This document shows, in pieces, positions 1-6,467 of a DNA stretch of 18,061 nucleotides. The stretch is from an uncultured Oscillospiraceae bacterium (GTDB taxonomy: Bacteria > Bacillota > Clostridia > Oscillospirales > Oscillospiraceae): the NCBI GenBank assembly GCA_910584835.1, contig CAJUEG010000052.1:1-18061 (forward strand), in the 5' to 3' direction. Position numbers and translations under genes: made by a program. A model generated the notes under the pieces. That model was not told the origin of the DNA. It searched no databases and saw only the letters and a program-made list of their open reading frames with translations. Every line of letters begins with the position of its first letter. Positions within the stretch are counted from its first letter, which is position 1.

Positions 1-1746
1 GACGTGTCCGGCTCCGGCGGCACCTTCTTCATCGAGCCCATGGGGGTGGTGAACGCCAACAACGAGCTGCGGGAGCTCCAGGCCAAGGAGCAGAAGGAGA
101 TCGAGCGCATCCTGGCGGAGCTGTCCGCTGACTGCGCCGGGCATCTGACCGACATCGAGGACGACTACCAGACCCTGGTGTCCCTGGACTGTATCTTTGC
201 CCGGGCCAAGCTGTCCTCCGTCATGGGGGCCATGGAGCCGGCGCTGGGCAGCCATATTGAGCTGCGAAAGGCCCGGCACCCCCTGCTGGACCCCAAGACC
301 GCCGTGCGCAACGATTTGAAGCTGGGCGGCAGCTTCGACACGCTGGTCATCACCGGCCCCAACACCGGCGGCAAGACCGTTACCCTGAAAACCCTGGGCC
401 TGCTCACCCTGATGGCCCAGTGCGGGCTGCACATCCCGGCGGCGGACGGCTCTACCGTGAAGGTGTGCTCCGCCGTGCTGGCGGACATCGGGGACGAGCA
501 GTCCATCGACCAGTCCCTGTCCACCTTCTCTTCCCACATGACCAACATCGTGGCCATTTTGGAGCAGGCGGACGACGAGACGCTGATTTTGTTCGACGAG
601 CTGGGGGCGGGCACCGACCCGGTGGAGGGCGCGGCCCTGGCCGCCGCTGTCATCGAGTCCGCCCGGGCCATGGGGGCCCATGTGGCGGCCACCACCCACT
701 ACGCCGAGCTGAAGGTGTACGCCATGACCACCAAGGGGGTGGAAAACGCCTCCTGCGAGTTCGACGTGGAGACCCTGGCCCCAACCTACCGGGTGCTCAT
801 CGGCATCCCGGGCAAGTCCAACGCCTTCGCCATCTCCCGGCGGCTGGGCCTGCCCGACTATATCATCCAGAAGGCGGCCGACCGCATCGACGCGGAAAAT
901 GTGCGCTTTGAGGACGTGCTCAGCCAGCTGGACCTGCAGCGCCAGGCCATGGAGAAGGAAAAGGAGAAGGCCGCCCAGCTGCGCCGGGAGATGGAGGAGG
1001 ACCGGGCCAAGGCGGAGGAATACCGCGCCCGCATTGAGGAGGAGCGGCGGAAGGCCACCGAGAAGGCCCAGGCGGAGGCCCGGGCCATCATTGAGCAGGC
1101 CCGGGACGCCGCGGACCAGACCTTCAAGGAACTCAACGAGATGCGCCGCCGCCAGGAGCAGGCGAAGGAGTGGGTGGACGACAACGAGCAGCGCTCCGAG
1201 CTGCGCCGGAAGCTCAACGAGGCGGACGCCGCCCTGGGCGGACGGAAGGAGGAGCTGCCGCCACCGCCCCCCACCCGGGACGCGGTGGCGGGCGACATCG
1301 TGGAGCTGGTGAAAATGGGCACCCAGGCGGAGGTCGTGGGGGTGAACAGGGACGGCACCCTACAGCTCCAGGCGGGCATTTTGAAGCTGAAGGCACGCCA
1401 GGGCGAGGTGCGGGTGCTGGAGGACGTCACCGCCCGGAAAAAGCAGAGCGCGAAGGACAAACAGCGCGCCGCGTCTGTGAGCCGCCCCTTCCGGGCCTCC
1501 GCCGCCAAGGCGGAGCTGGACCTGCGGGGCATGATGGTGGACGAGGCCCTGGGGGCGGTGGACCTGTTTTTGGACAACGCCCTCATGGGCAAGCTGGAGA
1601 CGGTGACCATCATCCACGGCAAGGGCACGGGCGCGCTGCGGAAAGCGGTGCGGGAGCATCTGAAAAAGAGCCGCTACGTCAAGGAGTACCGCCCCGGGGT
1701 CTACGGGGAGGGCGAGGACGGCGTCACGGTGGCCACTTTGAAATAA
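1..1746 (+). CDS. mutS2: MutS2 family ATPase/endonuclease, 5' end cut by window
   Basis: MutS2 binds branched or stalled DNA/ribosome structures. It suppresses homologous recombination or rescues collided ribosomes, depending on species. The reading frame is open from base 1, so the gene starts upstream; 581 residues are visible of a family length near 780-790, so roughly 200 N-terminal residues are missing. In order: the SGGTFFIEP motif of the MutS2 core (start of the window), Walker A GPNTGGKT (bases 355-378), Walker B LILFDELGAGTDP (about 580-620), a long Glu/Lys/Arg-rich coiled coil (about 900-1240), a KOW-like segment, and a C-terminal Smr domain (about 1510-1743). The Smr domain has the LDLRG and HGKGTG motifs of the nuclease-active form. 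The domain order distinguishes it clearly from MutS. No downstream gene is coupled: 196 bases with a fresh promoter follow. Confidence 0.96.
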   Translation, partial: DVSGSGGTFFIEPMGVVNANNELRELQAKEQKEIERILAELSADCAGHLTDIEDDYQTLVSLDCIFARAKLSSVMGAMEPALGSHIELRKARHPLLDPKTAVRNDLKLGGSFDTLVITGPNTGGKTVTLKTLGLLTLMAQCGLHIPAADGSTVKVCSAVLADIGDEQSIDQSLSTFSSHMTNIVAILEQADDETLILFDELGAGTDPVEGAALAAAVIESARAMGAHVAATTHYAELKVYAMTTKGVENASCEFDVETLAPTYRVLIGIPGKSNAFAISRRLGLPDYIIQKAADRIDAENVRFEDVLSQLDLQRQAMEKEKEKAAQLRREMEEDRAKAEEYRARIEEERRKATEKAQAEARAIIEQARDAADQTFKELNEMRRRQEQAKEWVDDNEQRSELRRKLNEADAALGGRKEELPPPPPTRDAVAGDIVELVKMGTQAEVVGVNRDGTLQLQAGILKLKARQGEVRVLEDVTARKKQSAKDKQRAASVSRPFRASAAKAELDLRGMMVDEALGAVDLFLDNALMGKLETVTIIHGKGTGALRKAVREHLKKSRYVKEYRPGVYGEGEDGVTVATLK

Positions 1747-1753
1747 CAGGGAT

Positions 1754-1770
1754 GTCCGCCCCCTGCGGAC
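1754..1770 (+). other. small hairpin just after mutS2
   Basis: GTCCGC (1754-1759) and GCGGAC (1765-1770) form a perfect 6-bp stem with a 5-base loop, eight bases after the mutS2 stop. No T-run follows, so it is at best a weak or factor-assisted terminator. It may simply be an RNA 3'-end stabiliser. Confidence 0.35.
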
Positions 1771-1836
1771 GGTCCAAAGTAGTGAATTATGGGGGGTTTT
1801 CACGAAAGTGCCTGTGAGAATTTGGTGAAAATGCTC

Positions 1837-1866
1837 TTGACGTTTGGGGGCTAAATTTGGTATTCT
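1837..1866 (+). promoter_or_regulatory. sigma-A-type promoter of the HPr gene
   Basis: TTGACG (1837-1842) and TATTCT (1861-1866) are separated by 18 bases in an AT-richer patch of a GC-rich region. Transcription would start near 1873, giving a leader of about 70 bases before the HPr start. Together with the terminator after the gene, this makes HPr a single-gene transcription unit. Confidence 0.7.
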
Positions 1867-1942
1867 TATGGGGTAAAAAATTCGGGAGAGCAATCAGGTC
1901 GAGGTACGCTGGACCGAAACAACTTGATGGAGGGAACCGCTC

Positions 1943-2206
1943 ATGTATATGAAAGAGACAACCGTCAACAATCAGGTCGGCCTGCACGCCCGTCCGGCGA
2001 CGTTTTTTATCCAGAAGGCCAATGAGTTTAAGAGTTCCATCTGGGTGGAGAAGGATGACCGCCGGGTCAATGCCAAGAGCCTGCTGGGCGTTCTGTCTTT
2101 GGGCATCGTGAAAGGGACGGCCATCAACCTCATTGCTGACGGCCCGGACGAGGAGGCCGCCATTAACGCGCTGGTGGAGCTCATCAATTCCGAGTTCGCC
2201 GATTGA
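1943..2206 (+). CDS. ptsH: HPr family phosphocarrier protein
   Basis: HPr is the small cytoplasmic phosphocarrier of the sugar phosphotransferase system. It takes phosphate from enzyme I on His15 and passes it to enzyme IIA. In Bacillota, HPr kinase also phosphorylates it on Ser46 for catabolite repression through CcpA. The 87-residue product has the normal length. Counted from the ATG at 1943, His15 (GLHARPA) and Ser46 (VNAKSLLGV) fall exactly at the canonical positions, which supports this start over the in-frame ATG at 1949 and rules out the Crh paralogue, which lacks His15. GGAGGG lies 8 bases upstream. No enzyme I gene is adjacent; the gene stands alone between its own promoter and terminator, so whether it is the only HPr of the genome cannot be told. 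Confidence 0.93.
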   Translation: MYMKETTVNNQVGLHARPATFFIQKANEFKSSIWVEKDDRRVNAKSLLGVLSLGIVKGTAINLIADGPDEEAAINALVELINSEFAD

Positions 2207-2223
2207 TTCTTCGCTGACCACAA

Positions 2224-2252
2224 AAAAGCGCCGCATATGCGGCGCTTTTCTT
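2224..2252 (+). terminator. intrinsic terminator after the HPr gene
   Basis: A perfect 26-base palindrome (2224-2249) runs from an A4 tract through GCGCCGCAT/ATGCGGCGC to TTTT, followed by CTT. It begins 17 bases after the HPr stop. The symmetric A and T flanks mean it could stop transcription from either strand. Confidence 0.85.
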
Positions 2253-2307
2253 GTAAGTGCATGGGGGTTCGCCCCCGGGGCGCTCCATTTGGAAAGGGGC
2301 GGGAAGC

Positions 2308-4155
2308 ATGACATTTGATGAGTTGCGGGACAAGGCCCACGCTTTACCGCTGAAGCCCGGCGTGTATATCATGCAGAACGCCGCCAGCGAGGTCATCTAC
2401 GTGGGCAAGGCCAAGGCGCTGAAAAACCGGGTGAGCCAGTATTTCCAGGACCAATCCCGCCACAATGAAAAAACCCGGGCCATGGTCAGCCAGATCGACC
2501 ACTTCGACGTGATCGTGGTGCAGTCGGAGTTCGAGGCCCTGGTGCTGGAGTGCGCCCTCATCAAGCGCCACCAGCCCCGGTACAATATTCTGCTCAAGGA
2601 CAGCAAGGGCTTCCCCTATATCCGGCTGTCCCCGGGGGACTATCCCCGGTTCTCCCTGGCCTCCAAGGCGGAGGACGACGGGGCGCGGTACTTCGGGCCC
2701 TACGGCTCCCGGTTTGCCAGCCAGGGCATCATCGACGCCCTGCGGGAGGCCCTGCGCCTGCCCGCCTGCCGCCGGAAGTTCCCGCGGGATATCGGCAAAG
2801 AGCGGCCCTGCCTCAACTTCCACATGGGGGTGTGCGACGGCTACTGCCGCCCAGAGATGGACCAGTCCCAGTACGGGCACTCCGTCGGCCAGGCGGTGCG
2901 GCTGCTGGAGGGGCGGCTGGACGAGGTGGTGGACGAGCTGTCCGCCGAGATGAATCTGGCGGCGGAGGAGCTGCGGTTTGAAAAAGCCGCTCAGCTCCGG
3001 GACCGCATCCGGTCCATCCAGCTGCTGTCCACCCGGCAGAAGGCGGTGGCCGGGTCGCTGGCGGACACCGACGTGGTGGGCTATCACCGGGGGGAGGCCA
3101 AGAGCTGCTTTGTGGTGCTGCACTACATCGGCGGGGAGCTGGCGGCCAAGGACTGGGAGCTGCTGGGCATCCCCATGGAGGACGAGCAGACCACCGTGTC
3201 CACCCTGGCGGCCCAGTACTACGGCGGGCGGGGCCAGCTGCCCAAGCAGATTCTGCTGCCCTGCGACATTGACGAGCAGGTGGAGCTGGCCCGGATGCTC
3301 ACGGAGTCTGTGGGCCGCAAGGTGGAGGTGCTCACCCCCCAGCGGGGGGCGAAGATGGAGCTGGTGCGCCTGGCCAACGAAAACGCCGCCGAGGAGGTGC
3401 TCCGGGCCACCACGGCGGAGGAGCGCCGCTCCAAGCTGACGGAGGCGCTGGGCGCCCTGCTGGGGCTGGAGGAGCTTCCCCACCGGATTGAGGCCTTTGA
3501 TATCTCCAACACCGGCAGCTCGGACATCGTGGCGTCCATGACCGTCCACATCGACGGCAGGCCGCTGAAGCGGGACTACCGGCATTTCAAACTGAAGGAT
3601 ATGCCCCACGCCGACGACTACGCCTCCATGGAGCAGGTGGTGGAGCGGCGCTTCCGGCGCTACCTGGACGGGGACGAGAAGTTCGGGGACCGGCCCGACC
3701 TGCTGCTCATGGACGGCGGCGCGGGCCAGGTGAAGGCGGCGGAGGAGGCGCTGGCGCGGCTGGGGCTGGGGGACATCCCTGTCTACGGCATGGTGAAGGA
3801 TGACCGGCACCGCACCCGGGCCCTGGTGGCCGGGGACGGGCGGGAGATCGGCATCCAGGCCAACCAGGCCCTGTTTTCCATGGTGGGCCGCATCCAGGAG
3901 GAGACCCACCGCTTCGCCATTGAGTTCCACCGCCAGCAGCAGGCGGGGCATTTGAAGGGCTCGGCGCTGGACAACATCCCCGGGGTGGGGCCGGCGCGGA
4001 AGGCCCAGCTTTTAAAGGCGTTTAAAAGCGTGAAGGCGGTGAAGGCCGCCGCGCCGGACGAGCTGGCCGCCGTGGTGCCGAAAAACACCGCCCAGGCGGT
4101 GTACGCCTATTTCCATACGGGGGAAAATCAGCAGGGAGAGGACGGCACGGCATGA
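2308..4155 (+). CDS. uvrC: UvrABC excinuclease subunit C
   Basis: UvrC makes the 3' and 5' incisions around a DNA lesion after UvrA/UvrB loading in nucleotide excision repair. The 615-residue product has the usual length. An N-terminal GIY-YIG nuclease (GVY 18-20, YVG 31-33, Arg41) is followed by a UVR domain that contacts UvrB (about 211-245). Next comes the RNase H-like nuclease, with Asp398 in EAFDISN and the ETHRFAIEFHR block around His534/His541, and a C-terminal helix-hairpin-helix region begins near residue 554 (LDNIPGVGPARK). The ATG at 2308 was chosen because GGAAAGGGG lies 8 bases upstream and UvrC homology starts directly after it; an upstream in-frame ATG at 2257 adds 17 unrelated residues. 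The stop overlaps the rsmD start as ATGA, so the two are translationally coupled. Confidence 0.97.
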   Translation: MTFDELRDKAHALPLKPGVYIMQNAASEVIYVGKAKALKNRVSQYFQDQSRHNEKTRAMVSQIDHFDVIVVQSEFEALVLECALIKRHQPRYNILLKDSKGFPYIRLSPGDYPRFSLASKAEDDGARYFGPYGSRFASQGIIDALREALRLPACRRKFPRDIGKERPCLNFHMGVCDGYCRPEMDQSQYGHSVGQAVRLLEGRLDEVVDELSAEMNLAAEELRFEKAAQLRDRIRSIQLLSTRQKAVAGSLADTDVVGYHRGEAKSCFVVLHYIGGELAAKDWELLGIPMEDEQTTVSTLAAQYYGGRGQLPKQILLPCDIDEQVELARMLTESVGRKVEVLTPQRGAKMELVRLANENAAEEVLRATTAEERRSKLTEALGALLGLEELPHRIEAFDISNTGSSDIVASMTVHIDGRPLKRDYRHFKLKDMPHADDYASMEQVVERRFRRYLDGDEKFGDRPDLLLMDGGAGQVKAAEEALARLGLGDIPVYGMVKDDRHRTRALVAGDGREIGIQANQALFSMVGRIQEETHRFAIEFHRQQQAGHLKGSALDNIPGVGPARKAQLLKAFKSVKAVKAAAPDELAAVVPKNTAQAVYAYFHTGENQQGEDGTA

Positions 4156-4703
4156 GAGTGATCGCGGGGACGGCCCGGGGCCGCCGGCTGGAGGCGCTGC
4201 CCGGCCTGGACACCCGGCCCACTACGGACCGGGTGAAGGAGAGCGTTTTCAATGTGATCCAGTTCGACATCGAGGGGCGGCGGGCGCTGGATCTGTTCGC
4301 CGGGACGGGCCAGTTGGGCATTGAGGCGCTCAGCCGGGGGGCGGCGTTCTGCGACTTTGTGGACAGCGCCCCCGCCGCGCTGAAAGTGGTACAGAAAAAT
4401 ATCAGGGCCTGCGGCTTTGAGGACCGCGCCGCCTGCCACGGCAGGGATTTCGCCGCCTTCCTCAGCCGGGCGGAGGGGAAATACGGCCTCATTTTCCTGG
4501 ACCCGCCCTATGCCTCGGGAAATCTGGAGCGGGCGCTGGAAATGATTGCCGCGATTGACATTGTGGTGGAAAATGGTATAATAGTGTGCGAAAGTCCGGC
4601 GGACCACACCCTTCCCGGCCTCCCGGCCCCTTATGAGAAGGGGCGGGAATACCGCTACGGCAAGATCAAGTTCAGCCTATACCGCAGGAGGGCTCTCCCA
4701 TGA
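4152..4703 (+). CDS. rsmD: 16S rRNA (guanine966-N2)-methyltransferase RsmD
   Basis: RsmD methylates a guanine in the small-subunit rRNA during 30S assembly, using S-adenosylmethionine. The 183-residue product matches the family length. The SAM-binding motif I reads LDLFAGTGQLGIEA (from residue 46), and the base-amino methyltransferase signature is DPPY at 117-120. The N-terminal MRVIAGTARGR is the usual RsmD opening. It overlaps uvrC upstream and coaD downstream by four bases each (ATGA), so uvrC-rsmD-coaD form one coupled operon. The rsmD-coaD pairing is a very common one in bacteria, which supports both calls. A near-perfect promoter is embedded in its 3' third, see the separate entry. Confidence 0.96.
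   Translation: MRVIAGTARGRRLEALPGLDTRPTTDRVKESVFNVIQFDIEGRRALDLFAGTGQLGIEALSRGAAFCDFVDSAPAALKVVQKNIRACGFEDRAACHGRDFAAFLSRAEGKYGLIFLDPPYASGNLERALEMIAAIDIVVENGIIVCESPADHTLPGLPAPYEKGREYRYGKIKFSLYRRRALP
4555..4582 (+). promoter_or_regulatory. consensus promoter inside rsmD, reading toward coaD
   Basis: TTGACA (4555-4560) and TATAAT (4577-4582) both match the vegetative sigma-factor consensus at every base, with a 16-base spacer. The coaD start is 118 bases after the -10 box. The coding sequence here uses two consecutive ATA isoleucine codons in a GC-rich gene, which is what preservation of TATAAT would require. A start near 4590 would allow coaD and the gene after it to be expressed independently of uvrC-rsmD. 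Activity is inferred from sequence only. Confidence 0.65.
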
Positions 4704-5200
4704 AACGCGCCATTTATCCCGGCAGCTTTGATCCGGTGACCCTGGGCCACCTGGACATCATCAAGCGGGCCGCCGCCATTTTCGACGAGCTGATTGTGTG
4801 CGTCAGCGTGAACTCCGCCAAGGACGGGGGGCTGTTCTCCCCGGAGGAGCGGGTGGAGCTGATCCGGGCGGTGACGGAGGACCTGCCCAACGTGCGGGCG
4901 GACTGTTCCCGGGAGCTGGTGGCGGAATACGCCAGGCGCTGCCGGGCCAGGGTGCTGGTGAAGGGGCTGCGGGCGGTGTCCGACTATGAGTCGGAGATTC
5001 AGATGGCCATGGTCAACGCCAAGCTGTATCCTAAGCTGGACACGGTCTTCCTCTACACCCGGCCCAAATACGCCTACCTCAGCTCCACGGTGGTGAAGGA
5101 GCTGGCCCGGTATGGGGCGGAGCTGTCCGACTTTGTGCCCCGGCAGATCATCGACCGGGTGCGGGACAAGGTGACGCAGAGCGGGCGGGACTACCTGTAA
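4700..5200 (+). CDS. coaD: phosphopantetheine adenylyltransferase
   Basis: CoaD transfers AMP from ATP to 4'-phosphopantetheine, giving dephospho-CoA, the penultimate step of coenzyme A synthesis in the cytoplasm. The 166-residue product is the normal length. The nucleotidyltransferase signature TLGH (14-17) follows the typical AIYPGSFDPVT opening. The second ATP-binding motif, usually ISST, reads LSST (127-130). The ribosome binding site GCAGGAGGG lies inside the end of rsmD, and the start codon overlaps the rsmD stop (ATGA). Expression may come from the operon and from the promoter inside rsmD. Confidence 0.97.
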   Translation: MKRAIYPGSFDPVTLGHLDIIKRAAAIFDELIVCVSVNSAKDGGLFSPEERVELIRAVTEDLPNVRADCSRELVAEYARRCRARVLVKGLRAVSDYESEIQMAMVNAKLYPKLDTVFLYTRPKYAYLSSTVVKELARYGAELSDFVPRQIIDRVRDKVTQSGRDYL

Positions 5201-5233
5201 ACGACGAGCTTACATCAAAAGGAGAGATGACGC

Positions 5234-5755
5234 ATGGCGACTGCCGTGGACGAGCTGCTGGATATGCTGTTTGACATGATCGACGAGGCGAAGAACGCCG
5301 CCTTCAGCGGCGACAAGTGCGTGATCGAGCGGGATAAGGCCCTGGACCTCATTGAGGACGCCAAAAAGCAGCTGCCGGTGGACTTGGCGGAGGCCCGGAA
5401 AATTCTCAACGCCAGGAACGAGTACCTGGCCGCGGCCAAGCGGGAGGCGGAGGAGATCCGCAAGCGGGCGGAGATCGAGGCCAACCAGATGGTGAGCGAG
5501 GCGCCCGTGATGACCCAGGCCCGGCAGAAGGCCCGGGAGGTGCTGGCCCACGCCGACGAGGAGGCCAAGAAGACCTGCCGGGAGACCAACGAGTACTGCG
5601 TGGACCTGCTTCGCCGCACCGAGGACGCCCTGGCCGCCGCCCATGCGGAGATGCGCCAGGTGCATAATCAGTTCCGCTCCGGTATGGGCGCGGGCGCCGG
5701 GAGTGAGCGCCCCTCCGGCGGCAGCCGGATGTACGACGCGGAAGCGGATGAGTGA
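5234..5755 (+). CDS. coiled-coil protein of unknown function next to coaD
   Basis: I do not recognise a specific family. The 173-residue product has no membrane segment or signal peptide. It is rich in Ala, Glu, Lys and Arg, with long heptad-like stretches (about 40-145), for example LAAAKREAEEIRKRAEIEAN. It resembles the stator stalk (AtpF-like) and DivIVA-like coiled coils in general character. The last 25 residues are Gly/Ser-rich and probably disordered. AAAAGGAG lies 9 bases before the ATG at 5234. It is 33 bases after coaD and followed by a strong hairpin, so it is the last gene of the uvrC operon. Its position just before the division cluster makes a structural or cell-envelope role possible, but that is only inference; an ATP-synthase role is unlikely because no atp gene is near. 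Confidence 0.85.
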   Translation: MATAVDELLDMLFDMIDEAKNAAFSGDKCVIERDKALDLIEDAKKQLPVDLAEARKILNARNEYLAAAKREAEEIRKRAEIEANQMVSEAPVMTQARQKAREVLAHADEEAKKTCRETNEYCVDLLRRTEDALAAAHAEMRQVHNQFRSGMGAGAGSERPSGGSRMYDAEADE

Positions 5756-5777
5756 GCGCTGAAAAGTGAACATGAGA

Positions 5778-5823
5778 AAAGCAAAACCCCTGCCGCGGCC
5801 TTGTGCGGCAGGGGTTTTGCTTT
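5778..5823 (+). terminator. large hairpin ending the uvrC-coaD operon
   Basis: A 19-bp perfect stem (5778-5796 with 5805-5823) closes an 8-base loop and includes CCCCTGCCGC paired to GCGGCAGGGG. The T-tract (TTTT at 5815-5818) lies inside the stem; the stem arms end in A- and T-rich sequence, so the hairpin could act in both directions. It starts 23 bases after the coiled-coil gene stop. Confidence 0.8.
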
Positions 5824-5833
5824 GCAACAAGAT

Positions 5834-5862
5834 ATGGGGGCGGGCCGTTGGCCCGCCCCCAT
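5834..5862. repeat. G+C-rich palindrome, REP-like
   Basis: ATGGGGGCGGGCC (5834-5846) and its exact reverse complement (5850-5862) flank a 3-base loop, giving a 13-bp stem. It follows the operon terminator by ten bases and has no T-run. Such isolated GC palindromes are typical of dispersed intergenic repeats; only one copy is in this window, so its repetitive nature is inferred. Confidence 0.5.
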
Positions 5863-5955
5863 CACAGGGCGCATTTCCGCGAGAAACGAATGGCCGTTCG
5901 ATTATTTTCGCCGAATTATTCCCGCAAAATGGGCAAAATTACCGAAAAAAAGTTC

Positions 5956-5984
5956 TTGCAATTTATTGGAGGCTACGGTATACT
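5956..5984 (+). promoter_or_regulatory. promoter P1 of the division/cell-wall cluster
   Basis: TTGCAA (5956-5961) and TATACT (5979-5984) are separated by 17 bases, in the AT-rich stretch before mraZ. Transcription would start near 5991, immediately before the TGGAG repeats. This is the usual place for the main dcw promoter. Confidence 0.75.
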
Positions 5985-5995
5985 GAAAAACGTAG

Positions 5996-6015
5996 TGGAG
6001 GAAATTGGAGGAAGT
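5996..6015 (+). promoter_or_regulatory. candidate MraZ operator (direct repeats)
   Basis: Two back-to-back copies, TGGAGGAAAT (5996-6005) and TGGAGGAAGT (6006-6015), give a 10-bp period. Further TGGAGG words occur about three helical turns away on either side (5967-5972 and 6037-6042; the last is also the mraZ ribosome binding site). MraZ is known in E. coli to bind tandem TGGG-type repeats with the same 10-bp spacing upstream of its own gene. The position just downstream of P1 and over the -35 region of P2 suits autorepression. Binding is inferred. Confidence 0.6.
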
Positions 6016-6016
6016 C

Positions 6017-6025
6017 TGCTATAAT
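6017..6025 (+). promoter_or_regulatory. candidate second promoter P2, extended -10
   Basis: TGCTATAAT (6017-6025) is a perfect extended -10 element. There is no recognisable -35 box; that position is occupied by the TGGAG repeats. A start near 6032 would leave an 18-base leader with the ribosome binding site intact. A protein bound to the repeats would block it directly. Confidence 0.45.
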
Positions 6026-6049
6026 CAGGAGCGAAATGGAGGGAGAAGG

Positions 6050-6466
6050 ATGACCGGCACCTATGAGCACAGCATCGACAACGCCGGCCGTCTCATCGTG
6101 CCCTCCAAGCTGCGGGACAAGCTGGGCTCCTCGTTCTACCTGGCGGTGGGTGTGAAGGAGAACCTGACCCTCTACCCCATGGAGACGTGGGACAAGCTCC
6201 GGGCGCGGGTGTCCGAGCTGTCCACCACCGACGCGGCGGCCATGGACTTGTTCTTCGCCAGCGCGCAGCTGTGCGAGGCGGACAAGCAGTGGCGGTTCCA
6301 GGTGCCCTCCTACCTGAAGGAGTACGCCAAGATCGACCGGGACGTGGTGATCACCGGCAACAACGACCGGGCCCAGATCTGGAGCGCCGACAACTGGAAG
6401 GCCAAGACCCGCCAGCAGCTCAATCCCGAGACCATTGCCAGCCTGATGAAGAACCTGGGAATTTGA
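6050..6466 (+). CDS. mraZ: transcriptional regulator MraZ
   Basis: MraZ is the DNA-binding regulator that opens most dcw clusters and controls its own operon. The 138-residue product contains two SpoVT/AbrB-like halves. The first has the DxxxR motif as Asp10-Arg14 (DNAGRLIVPSKLR). The second has DKQWRFQVPSYLKEYA, where the usual glycine before Arg is replaced by Trp, followed by VVITGNNDRAQIW. The ATG at 6050 follows GGAGG by 7 bases; an upstream in-frame TTG at 6005 overlaps the promoter repeats and adds 15 residues without homology. rsmH starts one base after the stop, so the two are cotranscribed. Candidate binding sites lie directly upstream. Confidence 0.96.
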   Translation: MTGTYEHSIDNAGRLIVPSKLRDKLGSSFYLAVGVKENLTLYPMETWDKLRARVSELSTTDAAAMDLFFASAQLCEADKQWRFQVPSYLKEYAKIDRDVVITGNNDRAQIWSADNWKAKTRQQLNPETIASLMKNLGI

Positions 6467-6467
6467 T

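Noticed and set aside
1943..2206. Crh (the regulatory HPr paralogue) instead of HPr
   Set aside because: The phosphorylatable His15 is present; Crh has a different residue there.
2263..2276. GGGGG-TTCG-CCCCC hairpin upstream of uvrC as a riboswitch or second terminator
   Set aside because: Only 5 bp, no T-run and no larger conserved fold; the preceding palindrome already explains termination.
2344..3951. 535-codon minus-strand frame antisense to uvrC
   Set aside because: Composition typical of a shadow frame (runs of Leu, Gln, His, Pro); uvrC is certain on the plus strand.
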